NCBI GenBank assembly: GCA_023053685.1
Contig: JALIGW010000005.1
Location: 27,100,001-27,164,000 of the forward strand
Direction: 5' to 3'
Origin: Diadophis punctatus similis
Lineage: Eukaryota; Chordata; Lepidosauria; Squamata; Dipsadidae
DNA length: 64,000 nucleotides
Below, in pieces: positions 30,539 through 45,500 of this stretch. The position numbers and the translations under genes are program-made. The notes below the pieces were generated by a model. It was not told the origin of the DNA and searched no databases. It saw only the letters and a list, made by a program, of their open reading frames with translations. Numbering within the stretch: the first letter of the stretch is position 1; every line of letters starts with the position of its first letter.

Positions 30539-33500
30539 GTGAAAGGCAGGTTAAGGAATATAGAAATAAACAATCAGATATCAGACTTCTTGATGACAAT
30601 GCTTAAAGCTGGCACTGTATTTAATCCCGCTGTTAGATCTGAAAATATTTGACACTGAAATGTTTCCAATTTAACACACTGCCTGTTATCACTTAGATAC
30701 TTTAGATATGTTATCCTTTTTATTTTTGCCTTAGACTGAAAAAAAGGTTTACATGCACAGCACCTAATAAAGCCGCTATTAGTAGATTTCTATGCTTCAA
30801 TTTATGCATAATTTAAAAAGGATATTTGCATCTTCATTAACTTCAATAGTGTCATACTTAAGGCAGGCCTCAAGAAACAGTGCAGCTCGGTCAAAATGCC
30901 TCATGCTGTTGAAAACAAGAATAAATGATTGTGTTAGATAATTTTTTTCATCACTGTGCAAAAATACTTCTTCAGATACATGCAACTGGGATGGATAAAA
31001 ATCGATGCTTTTTTTTAAAATTAAAAAAAACCAGGATTTTTAAAAATTTAAGTCGGATTTTTTTTTTTATCAAATTTATTTTAATAAAATGCTTTGGGAG
31101 TAAAAATCGAAGGATAGTTTTCTATTTAATATACATTAATAATTTAGTTTATTCAGCATGACATGGAGCTTAGTTATGTAGCTGTATATTCTGCAATATT
31201 GAACTGTTGGTGAGTCAACAGCAGGTCAGAAGAGGAACTGTTGTGGGACAGAGATGACAGATGCTCTTTAAAAATTATGATTTAAATCGAGTTGATTTAA
31301 ATCAAGCCTTTTTACTAGTGATTTAAATTGACTTGATTTAAATCAAATCACCCTGCATGCAAGACACAATGGTGCCTTGGATGCAAAACTACAAGTTCAG
31401 TCACAAAAATGTAAATAAGAATCAATAAAATGTATGTGTTTCTATTCATAAAAGCAAATAAATACATTACTATTCAAATATATTATGTGCTCATTTGGAA
31501 AAATGTATGGTGAAAGACATAAGACTTGGATCACTTCTATTTTATGTCATTTGATTTCATTTTCAGTATTTTTCAACTTGCATATATTTATGTAAATTAT
31601 TTACAAAAAAGTAACTGACACCTGGAAAGTATACTACAAGCCTCTATAAAACAGAGTTTCTACTAAGGAATTTTTATTTACATTTACATTTTTCTTTATA
31701 TATTTCTGCACTAGACTTTCAGTAAGAATAAAACTTGAAATAGGCAATACTACAAAGACCTCACAACTTCTATTTACTTAATGTCAAAAGATACTATTTT
31801 TGTTGATATTGTTCCTTAAGCAATCCAATACCTAATGTCATATTCATACACTGAATTCATTCAGACTAATTCCCAGATAGTTGGTCACCCTAAATCAGAT
31901 TCTTTATAGAATATACTTTTTCCCTGAAAACATACAGTATATATTTGAACTGACAGGCATCTTTATTTAGACAGACATTTAAATGACTTCTGTTTTGACT
32001 TTCAAGAAGTTGCATCTAGTTGATATTGTATTTTTTTAAAAAAAAATTTAAAGTGCAAAGTATAGAGAGAAGTGGTTCATGTGGTTAAATAAACTGACCT
32101 ATGTAACATCTCAGCCACTCTCATGAAACAACCCAGGGAAAGTAGAACAAGGATTGCCTTGGATTTTTGATTGAAGATTGGAGAACAAAGGTGATCCACC
32201 CAACGCTTCAAAACATCTGCACATTCTTCAGCATTCAGGCGAACCTTGAAAAGATTCAACGTATTTGAATACGTTCTGGAAGCCAAGTCACATGTGCCAG
32301 TAAGGTACCTAAATGTAACAACTCTTAATGTTTTTCACTTGCTTTAAATTATTTTCTAATTATTTAGAGAATAATGAGAAACAGTCTGCAATTTTTGAAA
32401 AATGACATCGATAAATATCCACTAGTACTCTTGTTCATTCATGGTTTACGGCTATTTGCAAACACTTCCTATGAATACATCAGCTACTATTTTGCTCTAC
32501 TTTTTAATTAGTTATATATGCTATTATTTCTTAAAAAGGAGTGAAGCATATAGATAAGCATCCTACCTTTGCAAGCCACGCAGCTCGATTCCATTCCCCA
32601 TAGGTTTGTAGGTAGCGACAGGCATCAGCAGCTTTATCTATTAAACATAGTAACTGGACACCCTCTGGGGAGGATGGAAAGGGGGGATACCGAATCTTAA
32701 CGAATCACAGTTCAAATTTAAAAAAAATCATATCTTTTCTTATGAAAAAATCCCATGTTTTCCAGTTTAAAATGATAAACAACTGCTTTTTGTAGAGGGG
32801 AAAGTACAAACATCTTCCTAATTTATAACCGTCTGATTCAATTTTAGGGTATTCACAACCATTTAATACTGTTTTGGTCTTCAACACATGACAACCCGCT
32901 CCCCCCCAAAGAGATACAGGTAGTCCTCGACTTACAACCACAGTTCAGCCCAAAATTTCTGTTGCTAAGAGAAACACTTTTTAAGTGAGTTTTTCCCCCC
33001 TTTACGACTTTTCTTGCCACAGCTGTTAAGTGAATCACTGCAGTTGTTGAGGTAGTAACCCGGTTGTTAAATGAATCTGGCTTCCCCATTGACTTTGCTT
33101 GTCAGAAAGTCACAAAAGGTGATCACATAACTCCAGGACACTGCAACTGTCATAAAGTCATGCCAGTTGCCAAGCATCTGAATTCTGATCACGTGACCAT
33201 GGGGATGCTCAATGGTAATAAGTGTGAAAAACAGTGATAAGTCATTTTTTTCAGTGCCATTGTAACTTCGAACGGTCACTGAGTGAACTGTTGTAAGTCG
33301 AGGACTACCTGCATATAAAAATTTCAAAGCAGAATTCATTTAATCACAGTATTTGACTGTTGACAGCATTTGCCCCTATTTCACCTCCATTCTTTTTAAT
33401 GCACTAATAAAACAAAGACCTGTAGAAATAAGATCATGTTTATCAATCTTTATCAAAGGAAGGAGAAAACAGACCTCCCCTGCACATTATTAGATGAAAT

Positions 33501-36500
33501 TAAACTAAATCTAAAGGGAGAATTGAAAATGTTGTAAAATTCTTCCTATATACAGAAAACCATATATATAATGTAATGAAATATAATGCATGCATCCCTT
33601 TTTGTCTCTTGTACTTTAAAAAGACAATATGAGGTCTAACATTCCCCCCCTTAGCTAAATAATGACATGCATTTTAATAGCTGTATGCTCAAACTTTTGA
33701 GGCATTCTTATCAGAACTCAATCTGGAAAATGGAAATTATACCTGCCAGCTTTCCATTTGCAATCATGTTTGTTGCTACCAATTTAATAGTACTTTGGGA
33801 AGGGCCAGAGGAAGTAACTGTGGTGACAAGACATGCCTTGAGTGAATCACAATAATAATAAGGGTTCTCGGCACTGGTTTCCAAAAGCAACTGAACAGCT
33901 CTGTCAGTCTGGAAAGAGGAAAAAGATAACTATCAGAGTGTAACAATTTACATCACCGATATTGCTTCACATTCTCCTATATTTCTAATAAAATACATGT
34001 ATCAAAGAAGATTAAATCAACACAAAAAGCCAAAATTGGCAGTACAAACCTGACCCAAAAGCAAGAGTTGATCTGTGCATTTCCTTGTGTGATCATAATT
34101 TGATCTTTTTACTTCTTGAATGTTGACTCTTTCAAGCTGGAATTTCTGCAGGAATCATAGAAAAAAAAATACATTTTTTGACAAAGGATAAAATCAAAAC
34201 TAAATTGGCATTGAGGCACAGAATAAAATCTGTTTCAGTTCCATATTCATGTATGTAGGTAAACATATGGTGATAAAAACATATGAAAAGCTTTTGAGAA
34301 ATGTTAAAATGCAAGGAAAGAAAGTTAAAAGAAACTGGGATCAAATGGAACAAACTTGGTATCCAAATTAAGCAAATAGTAACAGAGGCGCAAAAGGAAT
34401 TAGGAATAAGAATGAATGAAATATTAAGTGAGCACTAACAAAGCCCTGAAGCTTTGTCCAGTATTATTGCTGTGGGTACAAGTAGAATATGCCTATGATA
34501 AAAATGCTGCTAAGAGTAAGCTTTTCTTAATAGTCAATAATATAATAATCCAATTATGCTGCCTCATTTTGGCATGGAAAAAAATGAAGATTTCTGCTTT
34601 TCACTGAAGTGAAACTGTTTACTTCTTATACATTAGTAAACAGAAATCATGATGGAAAATCTCTCTATAAACTTCTGAAATTCATCATAGCCAAACTAAT
34701 TAGGATAATGATTGTGCATAAAAAAGTGTAACTGAATCTCAAGTTGTAGGATAATGTGATTGTAAGTATAAAATTTCCTCCACTTCTTCCAGACAGAACT
34801 TCTATAAATTCAATGGATTCTACATTGTACAAATTGTAACAAGCAGTATTAACATATATGTAGATACGTGAGTTCTACTCCATTGAAAATAATAACCAGT
34901 GTGTTTGTACCTCTGAAAGCTTCAAATGAAATGAGAACAGGCTTGTGAAAATTATTAAAGAATATTTTATGGATTTGAATGGACTCATTATTTTAAAAAT
35001 CAAGCAATACCTGGAAATAGGAATTTTCACAGAGAATATCATAACATATATCTAGAGGACTGATCCAATTTTCTTGAGAAGGAAGTACATCTTCTGCCTT
35101 TATGGTTAATGATTTGTTACAGGAATAAGTATGCAAATAATGGGCAGCAACAGTCCAAAAGTGTAGTTCAGATTCATCCCCATACAGCCTGAGAAAAATA
35201 AAAACCTAAATTAATAGTTCCAATTTGAAATCAATGTGTACATTCACACATCCTGTGAAACCAGCTGCACTCTCAGAAGTATTTTATTTCTTTAAATTTA
35301 TTTACAGACTTTCTATTCTTAGGTACATAACATAATTAATACATTATAATAAAATATGAAAATCAGGAAAAATACTAAAATTACCATTGATATACTATAA
35401 AAGGCTTGGCTGAAGAGAATGCTCTGAACTATTTTCCTGAAAGCAGGAAGATTCGGGACCCTATATAACTCTTGATGGTATAACTGAAGGTGGAATAACT
35501 GAAGGCTACAACTCCCAACATCTTTGACTGTTTAACATGCAGAGAAGGAGTTGCGGAAGCTGTAAGAAACAAAAGCTGGAATCTAAGGTGTATGTCTGCT
35601 TTCCTCCTTCTAGGATGTCAAAGAGAAGAATCAGGAAAGATCTGACTATGACAGTTTGTTATGGTGTTCAAATTTAAATTATGAAACTCTGAATAATTTT
35701 AAAGCAGAAATGAAGTCAATCAAAACTTTTGACTTTTGTTTTGTTCTTGCTTCAGTTGGACAGTAGACTTATAACCTCCAAGATTCTCAGCATATTGTCT
35801 AAAATGTTCTGGGAATAGAAATCCACACATCTGGAAATTTGGAAACAATGTGCTAAAAGTATTATTCCTAAAGTTGTGCATTATTGTGAAATAGTATCAC
35901 AGACACATTACTTAAACCCAGATAGTTGGGGGCAATATGCTCAGTAAAACTGCTTAGAGAGGGCTGTAAAGCACTGTGAAGAGGTATATAACTCTAAGTG
36001 ATATTGCTATTGCTCTTCTAAACTCTGTTCCCCATTTAAGGTAGGGTAGAGTTCACCCAACATGCAAGATCTTAAATTCAGTTAATCAAAACATATTAAT
36101 TACTTTCCCTCCCCCCAAATAAGCCATCTCATGGTTTATCCCAAAAGTGCTTTTTCAAAAGTCAACTGGACTTGAAGATGTTTCGCTTCTCATCCAAGGA
36201 GCTTCTTCAGCTCTAATCTGAAGAATTTATGAAGCTTCTTGGATGAGAAGTGAAACATCTTCAAGGAAAGAAAAAACAAAGTCTAGTTGCCTTTTGAAAA
36301 AGCACTTTTGGGACAACCATGATCTGGATGATTAAGAATCTCCATAGACATCTTATGGTTTAGTGTCATGAATAGGTTTACAATAGATACTAAGACAGGG
36401 TTTCTGCAACATGCTGTTTCAAAAACCTGTGCAACTGATCAAGCATTCTGCAGAAATCCAGCCAAGGTACTTCACAGATATCAAAATAGCAATATCCCAT

Positions 36501-39500
36501 AAATGTTATACATTTGCCTATCCATTTGCAACAGTAAAAAATACTGGATTGTTAACCAATGTTGTATTACCTCAGAATTACGGTAATAGAGTAAATGGGA
36601 AACATTTCTTGCACAATAGTTATTACACTTAATTTTATAACGGTTGTGGTAAATAATTATAACTAAACAAACCAATATATTACCCTAATGAAAGTTTCCT
36701 TACTTTTTTCATTTCTGTACAAAAATTAAGGCAGCACTAATTGTATCTAATCCTGATTGATCTACACTGTTAAACATAAATAGTGTACCAATTCTGAAAT
36801 AGAAAATATTCAAGCTTAGCATTATATAAGAACTATTATTAAAATAAACTTTTGGAGGTTATTTAGGAAGTGTTATATTACCTTGAAACCAATAAGCATC
36901 GCTGCAAAAGAGTGAACTCTGGATCAAGTAAAAGTTTCTTGACATCACTGTAAAAAGTTAAACCATTTCAGACATATGAGTCCCTCCCCTTTTACCAAAG
37001 ACAGTTTCAAAAAGAACAAAAACAAACACTCTTTGTTGAGAAGCAAACTATTCACATTCATTTTAACAGAATGAAAACAATATATAAAAAATACAACTGG
37101 ACTGTACCTTACTAACTTTACATACTAGTGAAGATAAAAGTATTGTACTACTGCACCAAGTCTCTTGCATCTTTAAAAATATCTGCGCAAAAAGGAACTC
37201 ATTTCTCCATATCCTTTTTATGAAACAAATACCTATCATTATGGAAGAACCTATATCCACTGTGTAACCATATAGGACAATTTGGCCTAGTTGGTATGAA
37301 AGAATAGTATATAGCCAAATGTACTCTTTACATATTGAAAAGAGTCTTGACTTTTCTATTGAAATATTTTTCTAGTCTTTTACTAGCAATAGAAAGGCAA
37401 GAACTTCGTGTTCAATATCCTGAAATTCATAAATGTGAATTAGCAACAATTTTTGCTAAAGGCACAAATCCATAGTACATTAATTTCATCAAAGTCTTGC
37501 CTTAACGATTGTTATCAAATTCTCATTAGATGTGATTATATAATGGCTCCAAAAGATATTACAATATTTTTAAATATTGTTATAAATGTTACATATCTGC
37601 TGAACAAAATGGGAAGTAATACACCAATCACATCAGTATGACTACATGTATTAATATCTACCCAAGAAAAACTGATGTTGGGAACTAAATAAGCTACTTT
37701 AATAAATATGTCAAATTATTGAATCAGACTGTTGGAAAATAAAAACCTAATGCAGCTTGATAGTATAATAAAAGCAAGCAAAGACACTTTTATTAATCCA
37801 TTTTGAAGATATAATATAAGAAACTCAAATATGCTTACTTGGACAATGAATATAACTGCTCTTGCAACATATTTTTAATATTTTCATTCTCTGGATAATT
37901 GCTGTAAAACAAATGAACATTGATAGTGATTGCTTATGTGACGTCAAGTTGTTTCAACTCCTAATGACCAAGTAATCAAATCCTGACAATCTGAAATTAA
38001 ATTTACATGCTGTTCCTAAGTTCAATTTGGTCAGACTCACAAGGAGAACCTTTACCTTTACATAAAAAGGTAAAGGTTTCCTCTACCAGTTGTGTCCAAA
38101 TCTAGGGGGAATTGCTTATCTCTGAATTACAGCCGAACAGCCAGCGTTGTCTAAAAAATGCTTCTGTGGTTATGTGGCTGATATGACTATACAATGAAGG
38201 CACACAGAATGCTGTAACCTACCCACAAAAGTGGTACCTATTTATCTACTTGCTAGGCTGGCAGGAACTCGGGCAAGTAACAGAAACTTACTCCGCAACG
38301 TAGTACTTAGGTCTTGAACTGCCAACCTTCTGGTTGAAAAGCCCAGCATCTTAACTGCTCAGCCGCTGAACCCAACCTTTATATACATGTTGCTGTTTTC
38401 TAAAACCAAATGCTTCATACTAAAAGTAAGTCTTACATATATGATATATCCAAAGAATACTTATTATCCCATGGCTGGTGAAGTAAGAAAGCTTTTAAAG
38501 CTAAGGATGCTCTTGGAGGAGGAAGATATGGGCACCATACGGGTTCTAGAAATAAAAATAGGAGAAGAAAAAAAATAACTAAAATCAATATGAACGTCAA
38601 TCTAAGGCTAATATTTATTCTACCCTTAACTAATAACTGAACCTTTTTGAAAAATGAAATACAAAACTTATTGCCAAAGACCAAATGATTACAGCAGTGG
38701 TGGCTGGGGAATTCTGGGAGTTGAAGTCTACAAGTCTTAAATTTGTCAAGGTTGGACATACCTGGATTAGAACAAATGAGTAATTTCTTACTGAATTTGT
38801 GTGTATTTATTAGCTATTCAGGATAAGAAAGAGAAAAATGGCAACTAAAGGCAAGTAATATTCATTGAACATCTTAAAAAGTGAATATACTTTTATTTTT
38901 TGGAGGGAAGAGATTTTGTGTATCAACAGTATTTTAATATATGGAGTCTCGAGTATATAATTCTTCCTATTGGAAGTTTTTATCTGTTGAAGGCAGTATT
39001 TGAATTTTGCTAATAGGAAAGAAGACATGATCACAGAACTTTTATCACACCTGGCACATTATTTTTGTATGGTTTGGATCATTTCATTTTTGCATATCCC
39101 TAATGAACAGGGACATGTCCCTGTTTTGATAATGTCCCTAATGAACAGGGACATGATAATAAGGCTGTAAAAAAAAATCCAGCCCAGCGTCTAACTCATA
39201 AGTGATCCAGACTGATTGTTATTTTTTGGTCATTGGTCTCTCAACTATGCAGATAACTGGACTGATTATTATTGGAACTATATGGCTGAAAGATATTTCT
39301 CTCTTTGTATCACAATGTAGATTTCTATAGTTAGTTATACAAATACCAGGTTGAGGTTAAAGTAGTTCAAATTTTCCCACTGAAGATTATATAAAATATT
39401 TCAATATTCAGAAGACAATTTTAAATTTTAAATAAGTTTTGAGGCTCTCCTTTTGAGGCCCTACATCTAGACTGTCATGACTTAATCCAGTGATGGCGAA

Positions 39501-42500
39501 CCTATGGCACGCGTGCCACAGGTGGCACGTGGAGCCATATCTGCCGGCACGCGAGCCGTTGCCCTAGCTCAGCTCCAATGTGCATGTGTACTCCAGCCAT
39601 CTGATTTTCGGCTTGCACAGAGGCTCTGGGGGGGTGTTTTTGGCTTCCAGAGGGCCTCCGGTGGGCGGGGGAGGGCATTTTCACCCTCCCCAAGCTCCAG
39701 GGAAGCCTCTGGAGCCTGGGGAGGATGAAAAATGGGCCTACTAGGCCCACCAGAAGTTGGGAAATGGGCTGTTTCTGGCCTCCAGAGGGCCTCCAGGGTG
39801 GTGGGGGAGGCCATTTTCGCCCTCCCCAGGGATTGAATTATGGGTGTGGGCACTCGCACATGTGCGATAGCACGTGCGCACGTACTTTCGGCACCCGAGG
39901 AAAAAAAGGTCACTGACTTAATCTATTTCTGTTTGTTTGTTTGTTTAAATCAGTATAGCCTACTTAATTGCAGAGACCTTTTCTGTTCCATTATTATTGA
40001 CTGAGATCAGAAGGGACGATGTGGGAAGATGTTGGGAAAAGAAACGGTTACTAAACACATAATTAGGGTTGAAAAGCCAATGCAGGTTATGTTTAGTTGC
40101 ATTTGCACTGACAGATAAATACTGTTTTTAGCTTCATGCCTGCCAGGTATGCAAATTACTGCTTTCAAAAAAGGAACAAAAAAATCAAGTCTCTATTATT
40201 AGGAAGAAACCATTTGCAAACAGCATGAATCTATATTTCACAGCAGTTAAACAAAGGTGGGAGTTTGTTATTCATGCGGGAGCAAAAAGTAACATGCAAA
40301 TGGAAACAATTGTTTCCTACATGGGTTTTAACAAATTTGGAAAAACGATTTCATGCCTCAGTCAGCATGGAATGCTAACTCACTTTACTCTTGCGAACTT
40401 GGGGTTAAAATGAAGCGGAAAAGAATGACTTCTTGTTTGTTTGATTTCGGAGTTCCTATTCCCCCCCCCCTATTGTTTTCTATACTTAAATCTTTCAAAT
40501 TTTGCCCCATCAAAACACAGGAGACTAGAATCATTTGGTTAGAAAGCAAATTATCAGAAATATTCCAGTGGAATATTCTCAGTGGGTTTGTTTTCAGAGC
40601 TTGAAATAAAATGTTTTCTTTTTTAGTGCATCCTATTATTTCAGTTAAGCAGTCAGTGCCATTAACTTAATATAAAATTCTAGACAGATATGAAGTAGGT
40701 TATATATCTACAAGCCACTGGATTTCATGTCCTGTTGTTTTCAGCAGTAAAGATAAAAGTCAATCATACAGCCATATTGTAAAGCGTGCTAGTGATTTTA
40801 TCACATGGAAAGGGAAAATCCTTCCTACCTAGATAATATAATGTTTCACAAAAATATCTGGCAATAAATTAAACATTTAATATTAGAATATTTGGATATG
40901 AGTGAACCTATAAAAAATAGATGTAATTTATGCATTCAACACTCTGGTAATCAAATGACATAGTAAAAAAGAAGAGCAGTATTTTAGATTTACAGACTGC
41001 AAGTAGAAATTTTGCAGAAATTATAGATTATAGTATCTTTCTGTACTAAATAGAAAACTAGAGTTTATTTTAAAGTGGACACACTTTTGTAATTTGCATA
41101 TAATATGAGCATTAAAAAATGAATGACTTCATTGATAAAAATATTACAGTTGGAAGTATAAAGAATAAAAACATTTTATACACCTATTTTCCAGGAAGTA
41201 AATGTTGAATGTAATGGATGTGAAACAAAAGAAGTTATTATCTATGTATATACATACTGGGTTTTCCTCTAAATTTTATTTTTATATTTGTAAAGTATTT
41301 TGAGTCTTTTTGTATTGAACAACACATTCATTACTAAATTTATGTTCAAATTAAATTGAAAAGCAAATGTTCACGTTAGGTATCAGCAATATGCTGATGA
41401 TACCCAGTTGTACATCTCCACCCCGTCTCAATTTGGGGAAGCCGTAGACGTAATGGGCCGCTGCCTGGCCGATGTTAGGGTCTGGATGGGGAAGAACCGG
41501 CTAAAACTTAACCCTGACAAGACCGAGTGGCTGTGGATATTGCCTCCTAAGGACTTGACCAACTGTCCCTCCTTGGTTCTTGGGGGGGGGGGGAGAAATT
41601 AGCTCCCTCAGAACGGGTTCGCAATTTGGGTGTCCTTCTAGATCCACAGCTTAAATTGGAGCAACATCTTTCAGCTGTGGCTAGGGGGACCTTTGCACAA
41701 GTACGTCTTGTGCACCAATTGCGACCCTACTTGGAGAAGGAGGCACTTCTCACAGTCACTCATGCCCTTATCACCTCACGGCTGGATTACTGCAATGCGC
41801 TCTACATGGGGCTACCCTCGAAGAGTGTCCAGCGACTGCAATTGGTGCAAAATGCAGCTGCGCGAGCCGTGGTGGGTGTACCTAGATGCACCCACGTAAC
41901 ACCGATTCTCCGCCAGCTGCATTGGCTGCCCATTAGTCTCCGGATCCAATTCAAGGTGTTGGTCGTTACCTTTAAAGCCCTACATAGCTCGGGGCCAGGT
42001 TACCTTCGGGACCGCATCCTGCCGCATACCTCCCTACGACCGGTTAGGTCCCACAGAGTGGGTCTCCTCCAGGTCCCATCGACCAAGCAATGCCGGTTGG
42101 CGGGGCCGAGGGGGAGAGCCTTCTCTGTGGGAGCCCCCTCCCTTTGGAACCAACTCCCTCCAGAGATCAGGATTATCCCCACCCTGCTGGCCTTCCGTAA
42201 AGCAATAAAAACTTGGCTCTTCCGGCAGGCGGGGTATGAATGAAAGTTTTTTAAAATTATGGATAGTATGTTAATATGGTTTTTTATAAAATTGTTTTTA
42301 CTTTTATATGTTTCTATACATGCTGTGAGCCGCCCAGAGTCCCTCGGGAGTTGGGCGGCATAGAAATTTTAATAAATAAATAAATAAAATAAATAAATAA
42401 ATAGGGAATGATAATTACTTGCTTTTGTTAAATTAAAAAATGTGATACACAGGTCTGCCCCAGAGATTCAGGTAAACAATTTGATGGCAACTGTGCATTC

Positions 42501-45500
42501 AGGTTCTTTTTTTTTTAACTGTGACCAAGTATATTGTGCACAGTGATTTATGCCTTTATTAATTGCCCAGCTGAAGCACAATCCCATATGGAATTGCACT
42601 GAATTACACACGTTTTTCTAGCCTTCTTTTCCTACTACAAAGCTAATGGATTCTCCAGTATAGCATGCAAGGTATTGCAAAGAATGCAACCAGTGTAGAG
42701 AGAATTGTGACTCGGAAAGGGCTGAACTACCACCTGCAGCATCCATTATCATGAGCAGTCATGCTGATAGGGATGCTGAGAATAGGAATATAGCAATATC
42801 AGGCAGACTGTGAGTTCCCCATGAGTTTAGGGAAAGAAAGAAGATTAAGAGTGTATAAACCATTATTTTCTATTTGCAAATTGGGATCTTCATATCCAAT
42901 TCAACATATGAATATATGATTTTTTGCATTCAATATGAGCAGGAGCTGGAAGCAAATAAACCCTTTGAAATTATGACTTATTTAACTTGTGAGCCTGGGG
43001 ACGGCCTAAAGGAAAGTCTTTTTTATTATCTCCTGCACTAAAAGTAGAGTTAAAAAAACAGGGTTTACTTCTTTGCTTTTTGACAATTCATGTACTCTAT
43101 GTCTAAAATTCTGAGTCTTCTTTGCAATTCCACATTGTTCTTATGGTGTAAGTTAAAATCACCCCAGTTCTTACACCTAAAATTTGAAATTTCTGCCATA
43201 TCTATAAATAAAATATCTCTGCCTCACGCCAATGCTGGCTGAAACATTCCCGTTTTACTACAGCAATACTGTACAATGCAATTCCACACAAAAAAGGGGG
43301 GGGAGCGTATGGGGATAGACTGGACCTTTACCTTACCTGACAATTCTTGTTCATCCATTCTAAAGCATGCAGGCTTCATTGTCATTTCTAGCACTCTGAT
43401 ACAACCATCATCTGAAGCTAAGATCACTTTATCTGATGTGCACCAGTCAACATCAAGAACACGGAAACTGACATTTCTGCCACTTCTTAAACTGCTGACC
43501 ATTTGGACCTAAAGGATGCAGCAAATCTTAGCTTTAAAATGTTAATTGGGTACTTCATGTAAGCATCAACTAAAAAGAATTTTGTGGACTGCTAATTATT
43601 CTGTATACAAATTAATTACTAGTATTAATTTCGGCTTTTTAATTTATGGACATTTATTTCATCTCTATAACTCAGCTTACCTTTTAAAAACATCTACTAT
43701 TTCCTGAACTAAAAAAAAATCAATCAAGTTGATACCTTACCTCCTTTGTATCCCAAACTTCAGCTCCATCATTGTATATTGCTATCAGCTTTTGGTTTCC
43801 TTTTCCAGGAGCAAAGCGAATCTTCCTCACCCACCCTCGGTGGGTGGGGATGCCCCTGGGAGAAGATGAAAAAGGAACAGATGCGGAAACTGCTTAAATC
43901 AGGGATGGGCAATTCATTTTGCCAAGGGGCTATATAAGAAACTAGGACTGTTATGGGGGATTGCCGTCGATTCCCTCCCCCCTCCACCGCTGTTGCAGGC
44001 CAGGCAGCCAAAAGGATAGCTATGGCCCACAAGCTGTAAAATGTCCAGGCTTTTACTTGTATTATAACCCTAACAATCTAGATCCGCGATGGCGAACCTA
44101 TGGCACGCGTGCCACAGGTGGCACGCGGAGCCATATCTGCCGGCACGCGAGCCGTTGCCCTAGTTCAGCTCCAGCTGATTTCTGGCTTGCGCTGAGGCTC
44201 TGGGAGGGCGTTTTTGGCCTCCGACAGACCTCCAGGAGGGCGGGGGAGGCTGTTTTCGCCCTCCCCAGGCTCCAAGAAAGCCTCTAGCACCCGGAGAGGG
44301 TGAAAAACGGGCCTACCAGGCCCACTGGAAGTCGGGAAACAGGAGAGCAGGGGGCATCATGCGTGGAGGGTGGGACAGTGTGTGTGTGGGGGGTCACGCA
44401 TGCATGCATGGGGGTTGGGAGTATTGAATTATGGGTGTGGGCACGCACACGTGTGCGATAGCACATGGGTGCACGCTTTCGGCACCCGAGGGAAAAAAGG
44501 TTCGCCATCACTGATCTAGATGGATATAATTAATTAAAAATTCTCCCATTGACTTTGCTTGTCAGAAGCTGGCTGGGACGGTTGCTAATGGGGATGACGT
44601 GACCCTAGAATGCTGAAACGGTCATAAATATATGCCAGTTGCGAAGCACCCAGATTTTGATAACACAAATATGGGGGTGCCTTGATAGTCATAAGTGGGA
44701 TGACTGGTCAAGAGGTTTTTTTTTAGGGTCGTTGTAACTTTGAATGAACAATAAACAAATAGCTGTAAGTCGAAGAGACCTATACTATGTAGATCACCAT
44801 CAAGAAGTCAGTCACAAGATACAAATCATTTCTGATTTTGGTTTTATAGAATTTTAAGCAAATTACCTGGATACCCTAGCTTTTAAATCCCAGAAGTTCA
44901 AATTGCCATCAACATCTCCCAGAACTAAGGTATCACCTTTCCAGGCAATGCATGTAATACTGCCCATACTTCCCTACAAAAATTAAAAAAGCAAAAATTA
45001 AAAATCAGCAAAATGGTAATTTGAAATATACATAAACTTAGAGGAGGTAAATTGCCTCTTACACACCCATCATTATTTAAACATATAAGTCAATTTGATA
45101 ATCGTTTAATAACATTAATTTAATCCCAACAATGGGGTTTCCTTGTCCACTCATGTCCAACTCTAGGGCTCAGTGTTCATCTCCGTTTCTTGGCTGAGGG
45201 AGCCAGAGTTGTCCAAAGACATTTTCCGTGGACATGTGGCCACCATGACTATAGGCCAAAGGCACACAGAACACTGTTAACTTCCCACCGAAGTGGTACC
45301 TATTTATCTTCTCGCATTTGCATGCCTTCAAACACCTAGGTGGGCAGAAGCTGGGGCAGGAACAGGAACTCACCCCACTGCATGGCGCTCAGTATTGAAC
45401 CCAGGCCGTCAGCTTTCCAGCAGACAACCTAAGCATCTTTAACTGCTGAGCCATTGCGCTCAGTGAGATTCTACCAACTTGGAATTGACAAAAATAAGTG

